From assembly GCF_003194385.1 (NCBI RefSeq), contig NZ_LAPT01000021.1, positions 41,125 to 105,124 on the forward strand: a stretch of DNA of 64,000 bases, read 5' to 3'. The notes beneath the pieces were generated by a model. That model did not search any database, was not told where the DNA came from, and saw nothing but the letters and a program-made list of their open reading frames with translations. Positions 1-11,038 of the stretch are shown here, one piece after another (positions within the stretch are counted from its first letter, which is position 1; each line of letters opens with the position of its first letter). The position numbers and the translations under genes were made by a program. The stretch is from Pokkaliibacter plantistimulans. Its GTDB lineage: Bacteria; Pseudomonadota; Gammaproteobacteria; Pseudomonadales; Balneatricaceae.

Positions 1-2
1 GT

Positions 3-1244
3 GAAGGCAAGCCTTTGCGTATGGCGCTTGATCAGGGCCGTCTGCATTCAATGATCCTGTGGGGGCCACCGGGAGTGGGTAAAACGACCCTCGCAAAGTT
101 GGTAGCGGAAAATGCCAGCGCCCACTTTGTTACATTGTCTGCAGTGCTGGCAGGCGTAAAAGATATCCGCGATGTGGTAGAGATGGCACGTCAGCGTCAG
201 ATGCAAAGTGGCAAGAAAACTTTGCTGTTTGTTGATGAAGTGCATCGCTTTAACAAATCCCAGCAGGATGCCTTTCTGCCGCATGTGGAGGAGGGCTTGC
301 TGATCTTCGTGGGTGCTACCACTGAAAACCCCTCCTTTGCACTCAACAACGCCTTATTGTCCAGAGCACGTGTTTATCTGCTCAAGTCTCTGACGGAAGA
401 GGATCTGGTCCTGATGCTGCGTCAGGCGTTAGTGCAAACGAAAGGACTGGCCGATCTTCAGCTACAGCTTTCCGATCAGCAACTATGCAAGATTGCCAAA
501 GCAGCTGATGGTGATGGGCGCACCGTGCTGAACCTGCTTGAACTGGTCTCGGACATCGCCGAGCTGCGAGCAGATGGCAGTAGAGTTGTGGATGAAACAG
601 CACTGGCAGAAGTGCTGATGCAGGGTGGCAGGCGTTTTGATCGACAAGGGGATATGTTCTACGACCAGATATCGGCTTTCCACAAGTCAGTTCGTGGGTC
701 ATCACCCGATGGCGCATTGTACTGGTTCGCGCGGATGTTGGATGGTGGTTGTGATCCACTCTATGTTGCCCGTCGTTTGTTAGCTATTGCTTCTGAGGAC
801 ATCGGCAATGCCGACCCGAGGGCGCTACAGATTACTCTGAATGCCTGGGATATTTTCGAGCGAGTAGGCCCGGCAGAAGGCGAGCGGGCTATCGCCCAGG
901 CAGCGGTTTATTGTGCCTGTGCACCCAAAAGCAACGCAGTCTATTCCGCCTGGAAAGCTGCACAGCAAATCGTCAGGGAAACTGGTTCGCTGGAAGTTCC
1001 CCATCACTTGCGTAATGCTCCCACAGGGCTGATGCAATCGCTTGGCTATGGTGCTGAATATCGTTACGCCCACGATGAGCCGGACGCTTATGCGGCGGGT
1101 GAGCGTTACCTGCCTGAGGAAATATTTGAGCAGCGCTTCTATCAACCGACCGAGCGCGGATTGGAGCGCAAGATTGGTGAAAAGCTCAGCTATCTTCGTC
1201 AGTTGGACGAACTGAGTGATTTAAAACGCTACGAGGAGAGCTAA
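3..1244 (+). CDS. rarA: Replication-associated recombination protein A (5' end outside window)
   Basis: AAA+ ATPase of the RarA/MgsA (WRNIP1) family, which acts at stalled replication forks. The reading frame is open to the left edge, so the N-terminus is missing; the first complete codon is at position 3. Visible motifs are Walker [10 protein letters not shown], Walker [11 protein letters not shown] followed by [13 protein letters not shown], and the sensor-1 stretch GATTENPSF. The C-terminal part matches the clamp-loader-like tetramerisation region ([22 protein letters not shown]). crcB follows after 6 bases and serS 16 bases after that, so the three genes probably form one transcript. This order is common in Pseudomonas-type genomes. 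Identification is secure. Confidence 0.95.
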   Translation, partial: EGKPLRMALDQGRLHSMILWGPPGVGKTTLAKLVAENASAHFVTLSAVLAGVKDIRDVVEMARQRQMQSGKKTLLFVDEVHRFNKSQQDAFLPHVEEGLLIFVGATTENPSFALNNALLSRARVYLLKSLTEEDLVLMLRQALVQTKGLADLQLQLSDQQLCKIAKAADGDGRTVLNLLELVSDIAELRADGSRVVDETALAEVLMQGGRRFDRQGDMFYDQISAFHKSVRGSSPDGALYWFARMLDGGCDPLYVARRLLAIASEDIGNADPRALQITLNAWDIFERVGPAEGERAIAQAAVYCACAPKSNAVYSAWKAAQQIVRETGSLEVPHHLRNAPTGLMQSLGYGAEYRYAHDEPDAYAAGERYLPEEIFEQRFYQPTERGLERKIGEKLSYLRQLDELSDLKRYEES

Positions 1245-1250
1245 CACGGC

Positions 1251-2928
<1,678 letters not shown>

Positions 2929-2950
2929 TCAGTCGGGTCAGTACCTGAAG

Positions 2951-2987
2951 AAGGGCAGAATGGTGACATTCTGCCCTTTTTTGTTTT
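2951..2987 (+). terminator. Intrinsic terminator after serS
   Basis: A 10-bp GC-rich stem (2953-2962 with 2967-2976), extended by two A-T pairs, closes a GTGA tetraloop and runs into six Ts and then GTTTT. It lies 22 bases after the serS stop codon and ends the rarA-crcB-serS transcript. Confidence 0.92.
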
Positions 2988-3116
2988 CTGACATTGGCAT
3001 AGACCATGATCGGCTGTTAGTTCTAAAAAATAAAAAGCTGTTTTGAATAATTTGACACTGCTTTCCTGCATTTGCAGAATAACCCCACTCTAACTGAAGT
3101 GGACAGGCCAACAACA

Positions 3117-4085
3117 ATGTCTTCAGCTCAACGTTCTGCCAGTCGCTCGCCAGGCGATAACCCGCTGCAAGTAGCCATTATTGGTGAGTGCATGATTGAG
3201 TTACGCCATACTGAAACAGGTATTGTCGAAGGGTTTGGTGGTGACACCCTTAACACTGCGGTTTACCTCATGCGTAGCGCACAGCACCAGCTTGGCATCA
3301 GTTACGTCACTGCTCTGGGTACAGATGGCTTCAGTGACAATATGCTGGCGGCGTGGCAGCAAGAAGGCATCGACACTTCCCTGATTCAACGTTTTGACAA
3401 CAAACTGCCTGGGCTTTACGTCATTGAGACAGACCCCAATGGTGAGCGTCGCTTCCACTATTGGCGCAGTGATGCCGCAGCACGTTACTGGCTTGATACT
3501 GCTGAGACAAATGCCATTCTTGAAGCGCTGATGAAGATGGATGTGCTGTATCTGAGTGGTATTAGCCTGGCCATTCTGGCACCAGCGGCGCGACAAAAGC
3601 TGATTGATGTACTGATCAGTTATCGCTCCCAGGGTGGCAAGGTGATTTTTGATAACAACTACCGGCCACGTTTATGGGAGAGCTCTGAAGCAACACAGCA
3701 CTGGTATCAGCAGATGTTGCAGGCAACTGATATTGCCTTCCTTACTTTGGATGACGAAGACATGCTCTGGGGCTCGCTTCCGGTGGCTGACGTCATCTCG
3801 CGAACACAGGCTGCGGGAGTCACAGAGGTCGTGATCAAGCGCGGAGCAGAGTCTTGTCTGGTGATGTCGGATGGACAGTTGTATGAAGTCCCGGCAGTAA
3901 GGGTTTTGCCGCAGCAGGTTGTTGATACCACGGCTGCCGGTGACTCCTTCAGTGCGGGCTATCTGGCAGCCCGGCTTTGTGGTGATTCTGTTGAGCAGGC
4001 TGCAGCAGCAGGTCATCGTCTGGCCTCGACCGTAATTCAACACCGTGGTGCGATTATTCCCATGCAGTCGATGCCTCAGGTTTGA
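3117..4085 (+). CDS. kdgK: 2-dehydro-3-deoxygluconokinase (KDG kinase), PfkB family
   Basis: Ribokinase/PfkB-family sugar kinase that phosphorylates 2-keto-3-deoxygluconate to KDPG, the common end of pectin, galacturonate and glucuronate breakdown. Seen: N-terminal substrate loop (GECMIELR, then GFGGDTLNTAVYL), Asn/Asp-rich centre (FDNNYRPRLW), and PfkB signature 2 (DTTAAGDSFSAGY) with the catalytic Asp near residue 275. The ATG at 3117 is preferred because GGACAGG lies upstream; a TTG at 3072 in the same frame would add 15 residues. The next gene is a KdgR homologue, which supports KDG rather than another sugar as substrate. Confidence 0.88.
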   Translation: MSSAQRSASRSPGDNPLQVAIIGECMIELRHTETGIVEGFGGDTLNTAVYLMRSAQHQLGISYVTALGTDGFSDNMLAAWQQEGIDTSLIQRFDNKLPGLYVIETDPNGERRFHYWRSDAAARYWLDTAETNAILEALMKMDVLYLSGISLAILAPAARQKLIDVLISYRSQGGKVIFDNNYRPRLWESSEATQHWYQQMLQATDIAFLTLDDEDMLWGSLPVADVISRTQAAGVTEVVIKRGAESCLVMSDGQLYEVPAVRVLPQQVVDTTAAGDSFSAGYLAARLCGDSVEQAAAAGHRLASTVIQHRGAIIPMQSMPQV

Positions 4086-4214
4086 AGCCGCGCTCATGAT
4101 CTGTGTTGAGGGGCATATTTATCGAAGCCCCTCCGACATTTTCTTTCCTGTCATTCTGAATATACTGAAAGGCCGTTCTACAAATATTAAAACTTGGCGA
4201 GGTGCGGCCGGACT

Positions 4215-5000
4215 ATGAGCAATCCTGATACCCAACCGGATTCCGTTTCTTCCGTGATGAAAGTCTTTGGCATCCTGCAGGCTCTGGGTGATGAACACGA
4301 GATTGGTATCACCGAGCTGTCGCAACGTGTATTGATGTCCAAAAGCACGGTCTACCGTTTTCTGCAGACGATGAAATCGCTGGGCTACGTCAGTCAGGAC
4401 GGCGACAACGACAAATACTCCCTCACGCTGAAGTTATTTGAGCTGGGAGCCAAGGCGCTCCAGCATGTTGACTTGATCAGGATCGCTGACAAGCAGATGC
4501 GACAGCTGTCTGGATTGACCAGAGAAACCATTCATCTGGGCGCCTTTGAAGACGACAGCATTGTTTATATCCATAAAATCGACAGCCAATATCATCTGCG
4601 CATGCATTCACGTATCGGTCGACGCAATCCGCTACACAGTACGGCGATCGGCAAGGTGTTAATGGCATGGCGTGATCGTGAAGAGGCTCTGACTATTTTG
4701 CGCCGCTGTGAGCTGCGTACTTTTACAGCGAATACCATTACTGACCTGTCCCAATTGGAGTTGGTGCTGGATACCGTGAAAGCTCAGGGCTTTGCTGAAG
4801 ATCGAGAGGAGATGGAGGAGGGCGTCTACTGTATTGCTGTGCCGATATTTGACCGCTTTGGTCACATTACAGCTGCACTGAGTATCTCCTTTCCGGCAGT
4901 GCGTTTTAATGATGCTCAACAGGCAGAGTATGTGGCTATGCTGCATAGCGCAGCGAAGGCGATCTGTATTGAGTCGGGTTTTACCGGCTATCCGTTCTGA
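4215..5000 (+). CDS. kdgR: IclR-family regulator KdgR
   Basis: Transcriptional regulator with an N-terminal winged helix-turn-helix (GITELSQRVLMSKSTVYRF, about residues 25-50) and a C-terminal IclR effector-binding domain. Long stretches read like enterobacterial KdgR, e.g. QPDSVSSV, KVFGILQALG, IHKIDS and SRIGRRNPL. In enterobacteria KdgR represses pectin and uronate catabolism with KDG as inducer, and in soft-rot species it also affects hrpN. The ATG at 4215 follows GAGGT; an in-frame TTG at 4194 is a weaker alternative. Adjacent kdgK and the nearby Hrp island make the link to plant-derived sugars attractive, though control of hrp genes here is inference. Confidence 0.88.
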   Translation: MSNPDTQPDSVSSVMKVFGILQALGDEHEIGITELSQRVLMSKSTVYRFLQTMKSLGYVSQDGDNDKYSLTLKLFELGAKALQHVDLIRIADKQMRQLSGLTRETIHLGAFEDDSIVYIHKIDSQYHLRMHSRIGRRNPLHSTAIGKVLMAWRDREEALTILRRCELRTFTANTITDLSQLELVLDTVKAQGFAEDREEMEEGVYCIAVPIFDRFGHITAALSISFPAVRFNDAQQAEYVAMLHSAAKAICIESGFTGYPF

Positions 5001-5021
5001 ATAAAGCGTAGAGCAGCAGTG

Positions 5022-5061
5022 TACCGGCAGTCCCTGTCTAAGCGGCTGCCGGTATTATTTT
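5022..5061 (+). terminator. Terminator after kdgR
   Basis: A 9-bp stem (TACCGGCAG at 5022-5030 with CTGCCGGTA at 5046-5054) with a 15-base loop is followed by TTATTTTC. It sits between the convergent kdgR and mmuM genes. Confidence 0.75.
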
Positions 5062-6011
5062 CAGGGCCGGCGGGCCCAGTGAGCCACCGCACGGATATCT
5101 GCGGGAGATGTACGGCAGCATCCGCCAATCAGCGATGCGCCGCATTGATGCCATTGCTGTGCTTGTTCGGCGAACTGTTCTGAGTTGGCTGGCCCATGCC
5201 AGCATTTGTTTTCAGGGTCATAACTCTCACCGGAATTGGGATACACCATGACTGGCTTACTGGTAGCGGCCCGTGCAGCCTTCACTAACGCTGGGATGAA
5301 CTGCGGTGCTGTGCAGTTGATACCTACCGCCGCTATTTGTTCAGCACTTTCCAGTGCGGCAACGCAGTCACTCAAAAGCTCACCTTCACTATTATGTGCT
5401 TCGTCCTTGCAGCTGAAGCTGATCCAGGCGGCAATGCCGGGGAACTCAGGCATCAAGCGGGCGATAGCCTGGGCTTCGGTGAGGCAGGGGATGGTTTCGC
5501 AGGCAAGCAGGTCTGCTCCGGCATCTACCAGCACTTGCATGCGTGGACGATGGAACGCCATAAGCTCTTCTTCAGATTTTCCATAATGGCCCCGGTATTC
5601 TGAGCCGTCTGCCAGCATGGCACCATAAGGGCCTACAGAAGCTGCGACCAGCGGGCGAGGGCGTGATGCTTGCTGCACAGCTGAAAGACTATTCCAGAAT
5701 TCATCGCGTGCTTTAGCTGCCAGAGCGATGGCCTTTGCCATCAGTTCGCTGGCTTGTTCTGCATTCAGGCCACGCTTGGCAAAACCTTCAAAGGTAGCCT
5801 GATAACTGGCGGTAGTAGCCACATCGGCCCCCGCTGCAAAGTAGTCGTAATGCACGGCCTTGATCAGCTCGGGCTGCTCCATCAACACTTTGGCAGACCA
5901 CAAGGAGTCGTTCAGGTTACAACCGCGTGCTTCTAGCTCGGTAGCCAGGGCACCATCAAGAATCATCACAGGATATTGCGCCAGAATGGCCGCGATAGGG
6001 TTTGCAGACAT
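5061..6011 (-). CDS. mmuM: Homocysteine S-methyltransferase
   Basis: Zinc-dependent methyltransferase that moves a methyl group from S-methylmethionine (or S-adenosylmethionine) to homocysteine, giving methionine. Seen: the N-terminal ILDGALATELEARG motif, the first zinc Cys in GINCTAPQF, and the paired zinc Cys in IGGCCRTSPADI near the C-terminus. At 316 residues the length is typical. The ATG at 6011 is chosen; a GTG at 6020 is also in frame. S-methylmethionine is abundant in plants, which fits the window, but the gene is widespread and no partner permease mmuP is next to it. Confidence 0.92.
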   Translation of the reverse strand: MSANPIAAILAQYPVMILDGALATELEARGCNLNDSLWSAKVLMEQPELIKAVHYDYFAAGADVATTASYQATFEGFAKRGLNAEQASELMAKAIALAAKARDEFWNSLSAVQQASRPRPLVAASVGPYGAMLADGSEYRGHYGKSEEELMAFHRPRMQVLVDAGADLLACETIPCLTEAQAIARLMPEFPGIAAWISFSCKDEAHNSEGELLSDCVAALESAEQIAAVGINCTAPQFIPALVKAARAATSKPVMVYPNSGESYDPENKCWHGPANSEQFAEQAQQWHQCGASLIGGCCRTSPADIRAVAHWARRP

Positions 6012-6130
6012 AACCACCACACCTGAGGCATCGCCTCATTACTGAGTGACACGTACGTCGAGTTTGCTGACGTACCGAAAGAGTGCTGCAGACTACCACA
6101 GCTCGCTATTATTGTGGGGCTGGAGCTGGC

Positions 6131-7228
6131 CTAGAGCACTTCAAGATCAGGAATATGCAGTATGCCGTCCTCCATGGCGTCTTCATCCAGCTCCCGAATA
6201 ACCTGATAGATACGTGCGACATAGCGCAGAGTTTCGCGCGGGATGTATCGCCCTGTATCTTCGCGGTATAGCGTGCGGGCCAGCCAGACAAAGCGAATAA
6301 CAGGAATGTTTTTGGCCTTGGCTTCCTCAATCAGCGCCAGTGCATCGTCATCCATACCTTTGCAGACAATGCGTGGCAGTGGCGTGGTTTCGGCGTGATA
6401 GTACAAACCGACAGCAAAGTGGGTGGGGTTGACCACCAGTGCATCGGCATCTTCCAGTTTGGGCTGAGGTTTGGGCGCCGGACCGCCCCCCATGGCAATC
6501 TCTCGTGCTACCTGTCGGCGATGGCCTTTAGTATGGGGGTCGCCTTCGGAGTTTTTGTGCTCCTGCTTGATGTCATCCTTGCTCATCATCAGGCCCTTGA
6601 TATGGAAATACTTCTGCATGCCAAAATCGATGGATGCCAGCACCAGCAGTACCGTCAGACAGGTACGTTCAATCTTGATAAACAGCAGCGTAATGCCATG
6701 CCAGGTGGTATTGAGATCGGTCAGTGGTAATTTGATCAGCGTCTGGAGCGCAGGTTTCAGCAGCAGATAGAGGATGAAAGTCAACGCCACCGCCTTGACT
6801 ACGCTATTGAACAACTCAAACAGTTTTTTGCCGGAGAACATATTCTTCAGCTGGTTAAAAGGGTTGAGTTTGTTGAAATCGAGCTTGAGAGCTTCGGGAG
6901 CGAACAGAAAACCAAACTGCATCCAGCCACCGATCAGTCGCATGATCACGGCAATGCCCAGCACTACGATCATCATAGAAGCTGCTATTGTCAGGCAGTG
7001 CACTACCACGGCTTTGGCGGCATAGCCAAAAGGTTGTTGCAGCAAGGTGAGAGGGATGGCAACCAGATTTTCCATATTGGTCATGCCGGACTCTACCGAA
7101 GCGAGCACCACTTCCAGTAACGCTGCAGCAATCAGCAGCTTGGGCACATCCTGACTCTGACCGACCTGGCCTTTCTTACGCGAGTCCTGCAGTTTTTTGT
7201 GTGTGGGTTTTTCTGTCTTTTCGCTCAT
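6131..7228 (-). CDS. hrcU: T3SS export-apparatus switch protein HrcU (SctU)
   Basis: FlhB/YscU-family inner-membrane protein that switches substrate class during pilus assembly. The N-terminal half holds four hydrophobic segments; the C-terminal cytoplasmic half carries the self-cleavage motif NPTH (in VVNPTHFAVGLYY, around residue 265). It begins MSEKTEKPTHKKLQDSRKKG, the usual SctU opening. The 365 residues are typical. It is the last gene of the minus-strand hrpJ operon, 36 bases after hrcT. The following 119 bases to mmuM hold no gene. Confidence 0.95.
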   Translation of the reverse strand: MSEKTEKPTHKKLQDSRKKGQVGQSQDVPKLLIAAALLEVVLASVESGMTNMENLVAIPLTLLQQPFGYAAKAVVVHCLTIAASMMIVVLGIAVIMRLIGGWMQFGFLFAPEALKLDFNKLNPFNQLKNMFSGKKLFELFNSVVKAVALTFILYLLLKPALQTLIKLPLTDLNTTWHGITLLFIKIERTCLTVLLVLASIDFGMQKYFHIKGLMMSKDDIKQEHKNSEGDPHTKGHRRQVAREIAMGGGPAPKPQPKLEDADALVVNPTHFAVGLYYHAETTPLPRIVCKGMDDDALALIEEAKAKNIPVIRFVWLARTLYREDTGRYIPRETLRYVARIYQVIRELDEDAMEDGILHIPDLEVL

Positions 7229-7264
7229 GGCGCGACTCCGTTATCGGCTCATAGAGCCACCTGC

Positions 7265-8059
7265 TCAGGGCGAGGAGAACAGCAACTGCAAAGTGTGCTT
7301 GAAGCCGACCAGCTGCAGATTACGCTCGCTGGCCAGATAGAAAAGTGTCGGCATATAGATGATCAGAAATCCCATACCGATCAGACACTTGAGTGGCATG
7401 GATAGCACAAAAGCCTGTAGTTGGGGGCTGTACAGGCTGAGAATGGCCATGCCGAACTCAATAAACAGCAGCAGGGCGACCAGAGGGGCGGCATACAGCA
7501 CCATGTCGGAAAAAGTCGTGGAGAGGATATCCAGATAGACATCCATACCGTCGGCTGCGGGGGCTGGAAACCACTGGGTTGGCGGCCACACCAGATAGCT
7601 GTCCCAGATGACCTGCAGGAGGGTGAGAAAGCTGCCCGACAGCACCATCATCACAATCAGTGTCTGTTTGAACAAAAAGCCTAATGGTGTGAAGTCCTGA
7701 CCTAGGCTGGGGTTGAGCTGGCCGCCCATCAGGGCGCCTCGCTGGTTATCAAACAGGGCTCCGACGGATTCAAACAGCCAGAAAGGCATCGACAGTAGAA
7801 TGCCGAGCAGCATGCCGAGCACGGCTTCCTTGAAGTACAGGGCAAATATCGTCCACCACGAATGGTCGGTGGGCAGTGCAGCATGAATGCCGGGGGATAC
7901 CATCAGGGCCAGGATGACGACGACGGCGTAGCGCATCATGCCTTTCAGTTCGTGAAAGGAAAAAATCGGCACCAGCAACAGACAGGGATACAGTCTGGCC
8001 ATGGCCAGCGTGATAGCCAGCACCCAGTCATTGAGATGCAGAATCCCCTTGTAAACCAT
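7265..8059 (-). CDS. hrcT: T3SS export-apparatus protein HrcT (SctT)
   Basis: FliR/YscT-family multi-pass inner-membrane protein; SctT forms part of the export gate core with SctR and SctS. The 264 residues contain about six hydrophobic segments (e.g. LAITLAMARLYPCLLLVP, VLGMLLGILLSMPFWLFE). Conserved features include the GQLNPSLGQDFTPLG stretch and LPLKCLIGMGFLI-like C-terminal helix. It starts one base after the hrcS stop codon, indicating tight translational coupling within the hrcQRSTU block. Confidence 0.94.
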   Translation of the reverse strand: MVYKGILHLNDWVLAITLAMARLYPCLLLVPIFSFHELKGMMRYAVVVILALMVSPGIHAALPTDHSWWTIFALYFKEAVLGMLLGILLSMPFWLFESVGALFDNQRGALMGGQLNPSLGQDFTPLGFLFKQTLIVMMVLSGSFLTLLQVIWDSYLVWPPTQWFPAPAADGMDVYLDILSTTFSDMVLYAAPLVALLLFIEFGMAILSLYSPQLQAFVLSMPLKCLIGMGFLIIYMPTLFYLASERNLQLVGFKHTLQLLFSSP

Positions 8060-8060
8060 C

Positions 8061-8321
8061 TCAGCGCCCGGTGGTGGCGATCAGGTTGAACATCTGTGTG
8101 GTGAACTGAATGATTTCCACCCCCAGCCAGCGCCCGGTCAGCGCCAGGGTAATGCCTACAGCAACCAGTTTGATGGCAAATGGCAGCGTCTGGTCCTGTA
8201 CCTGCATCAGTGCCTGTAGCAGTGATACGATGACGCCAACCAGCACCGCCACCAGCAGGGGCGGGGCAGACAGCATCACCACCAGCACCATGCCTTGTTT
8301 GAACAGCGTCAGCGCATCCAA
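8061..8321 (-). CDS. hrcS: T3SS export-apparatus protein HrcS (SctS)
   Basis: Small FliQ/YscS-family protein (86 residues) with two hydrophobic helices separated by a short loop (LVVMLSAPPLLVAVLVGVIV and LVAVGITLALTGRWLG). The motif QALMQVQDQTLPFAIKL is the family hallmark. Four copies assemble with HrcR and HrcT into the export gate. It lies 27 bases after hrcR and one base before hrcT. Confidence 0.95.
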   Translation of the reverse strand: MDALTLFKQGMVLVVMLSAPPLLVAVLVGVIVSLLQALMQVQDQTLPFAIKLVAVGITLALTGRWLGVEIIQFTTQMFNLIATTGR

Positions 8322-8348
8322 CAGCGGCTCCTTCTCGTCAAATTGTCG

Positions 8349-9005
8349 TTACGACACATAGGTATAGAACAGACCATCCAGCAGGCGGCCCCAGCCATCC
8401 ACCAGAACAAACAGCAAAATCTTCAGGGGTAGCGAGATGGTCATCGGCGATACCATCTGCATGCCTAACGCCAGCAGAAGGTTCGAGACGATCAGATCAA
8501 TGACGATAAAGGGGATATAAATCAGGAAGCCTATCTCCAGACCCGCCTGCAGCTCCGACAGCATGAAGGCCGGAATGGTAATCAGCAGGTCGTCCTTGCT
8601 GACTTTTTCTGACATTTCTTTTGGCCACAGTTGCACGGTGTTGCCGATCAGATGGGTCTGCACATCCGGCTTGGAATTACGCGCCATGAACTGTTGCAAA
8701 GGGCCGATCAGGTGGTTGACGCTGCTCTGCATCTTGTCCAGAGAGCTGAAGTCAGGCGGTGTTTCCTTGATCTTGACGCTGATGTCCTTGAATACCGGCG
8801 CCATAACAAACAGGGTGGCGGCCAGGGCGATACCGTAGATGGCCATGTTCGGCGGCACCTGCTGCACGCCCATGGCATTGCGCGTGATCAATAGCACCAT
8901 GGATATCTTCAGAAAGGCACTGCAGACGATCAGCAGGATGGGGAGCAGCGAGAGTGCGCCCAGAAAGAGCGCAAAAATCAGCGGATCGACCTGTCCCAGA
9001 TTCAT
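8349..9005 (-). CDS. hrcR: T3SS export-apparatus protein HrcR (SctR)
   Basis: FliP/YscR-family inner-membrane protein, five copies of which form the export gate ring. The 218 residues show family signatures: [23 protein letters not shown] near the N-terminus and [19 protein letters not shown] with [19 protein letters not shown] near the C-terminus. Its ATG overlaps the hrcQ stop by one base (TGATG). Identification is secure. Confidence 0.96.
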   Translation of the reverse strand: MNLGQVDPLIFALFLGALSLLPILLIVCSAFLKISMVLLITRNAMGVQQVPPNMAIYGIALAATLFVMAPVFKDISVKIKETPPDFSSLDKMQSSVNHLIGPLQQFMARNSKPDVQTHLIGNTVQLWPKEMSEKVSKDDLLITIPAFMLSELQAGLEIGFLIYIPFIVIDLIVSNLLLALGMQMVSPMTISLPLKILLFVLVDGWGRLLDGLFYTYVS

Positions 9006-10057
9006 CAGAACGCTTCCGGTTCAGTGTTGTCAGCTAACATTCCCGGTAGTAACACACTGCTGATCTGTACCCCCAGGCGGCCTTCCACCTCGACCAGCTC
9101 GCCCCGGGCGACAGGCTGATGGCGATGATAAAGGGTGGCATAGCCCAGCGGTTCACCGGTCGCTATCAGTACGTTGCCTACCTGCAGCTGGCCAAGTTCT
9201 TTCAGCGTCATGGCGATCTGTCCTGCTTGTAGAGTCAGGGTGACAGGTGCATCACTCTCAAGCAGTGCGTCATGAACGCTGGACGGTGCGTTGTCATCGT
9301 ATTGGTCGTACATGGATTGATCTTCTGCGGTGACTTCACTCAGATAAGTGATCTGGTAGGCGGGCAGGGTTCCTTCCTCGACATAAGCCAGTTGCAGACG
9401 CTTTCCTCCCAGTTGTACCGAACCTTCGCCATGAACCGTAAAGAACGGTGTTGTGGGTAGCAGAATATCGCCCGCACACAGTCTGCTGATCTGAGTCGCT
9501 TGTAGCGTTAACGTGCCCAGTAACAGCGGACAGCTGCATTGCAGCGATGACAGGTCAAGCCGGGAAAGCGGTTGCCATGGGCCGCGGTCAAGCAGCTGGT
9601 CCAGCGTCGAATCCGGCAGGGCAACAAGCAGCTGGCCGCTGCTCTCTGCAAACTGCCAGCTCAGTACATAGCAGGGCGAAGTGGGCGGCGGCGAAGCAAC
9701 CGGCAGCAGATGCCCGAACAGGGCTCGGGCAGCGGGGCACAGTAACTGGTTGTAGAGCTGCAGATACCAGGGCGCTTCTGAGCTAGTGGATTCCGCCGTG
9801 GTGCTGGCAAAAGGGGCTGCTGATAGCTGATTGAGAAAGCGCTCGGCTTGAGTTCGCGCCAGACGCATCGGGCCGATGCCTGTGAGCACGTCCAGCCAGT
9901 CGCTCTCAGCGCTTTCCGGCGCCAGACTCAGGGTCAGGCTGCCCATCACTCCATCAATGGCCGCAAACTTCAGCTTGCGGCCATGACCCAGCTGTCGGCT
10001 GCGTAGCGCCTGTTGCAGCGATACGGTGCGCAGAGAGGCCAGCAGACTAGTCGTCAT
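9005..10057 (-). CDS. hrcQ: T3SS cytoplasmic ring (C-ring/sorting platform) protein HrcQ (SctQ)
   Basis: Sorting-platform protein with a C-terminal SpoA (FliN-like) domain, seen as [21 protein letters not shown] followed by [19 protein letters not shown]. It is one 350-residue protein, as in Erwinia-type clusters, rather than the split HrcQA/HrcQB of Pseudomonas syringae. The start overlaps the end of hrpP by 11 bases. A possible internal start for a short SpoA-only product was not resolved. Confidence 0.9.
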   Translation of the reverse strand: MTTSLLASLRTVSLQQALRSRQLGHGRKLKFAAIDGVMGSLTLSLAPESAESDWLDVLTGIGPMRLARTQAERFLNQLSAAPFASTTAESTSSEAPWYLQLYNQLLCPAARALFGHLLPVASPPPTSPCYVLSWQFAESSGQLLVALPDSTLDQLLDRGPWQPLSRLDLSSLQCSCPLLLGTLTLQATQISRLCAGDILLPTTPFFTVHGEGSVQLGGKRLQLAYVEEGTLPAYQITYLSEVTAEDQSMYDQYDDNAPSSVHDALLESDAPVTLTLQAGQIAMTLKELGQLQVGNVLIATGEPLGYATLYHRHQPVARGELVEVEGRLGVQISSVLLPGMLADNTEPEAF

Positions 10058-10574
10058 AGTCAGTGTCCTCGCGCAGAAATAGTCCCAGCGTCACAGGCCG
10101 ACCAAGGCGTTCGCTGAGACGCTGGCTGATATGCGGGTGAGTTCTGCGTGCGTAGGCGAGTGCAGCCGGTTGCAGAAAGGTCAGGTCAATCTGCCATTCA
10201 TCAGCAGACTGGCAGGCATTGAGTTGTACTTCACCCAGATGCGGCAGCAGCAAGGTGCATTCAATACTGTCAGGCGGTAAAGGCCCAAGCTGGTCAGCGA
10301 TATGGTTTTCCAGTGTCGTCAGCACCAACGGTTGTTGTTGCCAGTCGCTGGATATGCAGTGCTGTGCGGTCTGTACTTTCTCTTCCTGAGGAAAAGGAGT
10401 AGTGACCGCGAGCGAAGCGAACAGCATCGCATCTGCACTGCTGAACGTTTCTTGCGGTGAAATGGGCTCATCAGTGGTGGATGAATCGCTGGCATGAGCA
10501 GCACGGAAGGTCGGTAGCTCCTGCTGCTGAGAAGGTCGGGCCTGGGCTTCATGGTTACTGAAGGTCGGTGTCAT
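10047..10574 (-). CDS. hrpP: T3SS pilus-length/substrate-switch protein HrpP (SctP-like)
   Basis: 175-residue protein with a variable Ser/Thr/Gln-rich N-terminal half and a more ordered C-terminal domain (IECTLLLPHLGEVQLNA, then LTFLQPAALAYARRTH). This is the layout of HrpP/YscP proteins, which measure needle or pilus length and trigger the substrate switch in HrcU. The call rests mainly on its place between hrpO and hrcQ, where hrpP always lies in the hrpJ operon. Its ATG overlaps the hrpO stop by four bases (ATGA). Confidence 0.78.
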   Translation of the reverse strand: MTPTFSNHEAQARPSQQQELPTFRAAHASDSSTTDEPISPQETFSSADAMLFASLAVTTPFPQEEKVQTAQHCISSDWQQQPLVLTTLENHIADQLGPLPPDSIECTLLLPHLGEVQLNACQSADEWQIDLTFLQPAALAYARRTHPHISQRLSERLGRPVTLGLFLREDTDYDD

Positions 10575-11038
10575 GTGGCCTCCTCAAGTTCATGGGTGAA
10601 TATCTGCAGGCGTTCGTTTTCCAGCTGTAATACGTCTACCTGCCGCTTTGCCTGTTGTACCTTTTCCTGCTGTTGCTCCAGTGCCAGATGCAGTTCATTC
10701 AGCTCACGATTGATATCTTCCAGGTCGCGCAGCAATTGCTTTTCCTTGCCCATCCAGTCCTTCAGGGCTTCGTGGCTGATACTGCGTGACTGGTGCTCGG
10801 CAGCCAGCGTGGCACGCCGTTGCAGATGTTCTTCACGGCGCTGCTGTAGCTGCACTTCCTTCTCGTCTATGCGGCGCTGAATCTCTGCCAGGGCCTGTCT
10901 GGCACGGCGCCAGTGACGCTCGCTGGTATGCAGGCGATGGGCACGGATGGGTGTGAGTACCTTGAGATTGGCTTTGAGGGTGGCCAGTTCCGGGTCGGTC
11001 GGCGTGCTCTCTTCGCTGATAAACCTAGAACGGCGCAT
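10571..11038 (-). CDS. hrpO: T3SS stalk protein HrpO (SctO)
   Basis: 155-residue, highly charged, almost wholly helical protein forming a long coiled coil (heptad-like LRDLEDINRELNELHLALEQ). This is typical of the SctO/FliJ central stalk, which links the ATPase HrcN to the export gate. Sequence identity within this family is low, so the position directly after hrcN, with a 14-base overlap, carries most weight. Confidence 0.85.
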   Translation of the reverse strand: MRRSRFISEESTPTDPELATLKANLKVLTPIRAHRLHTSERHWRRARQALAEIQRRIDEKEVQLQQRREEHLQRRATLAAEHQSRSISHEALKDWMGKEKQLLRDLEDINRELNELHLALEQQQEKVQQAKRQVDVLQLENERLQIFTHELEEAT

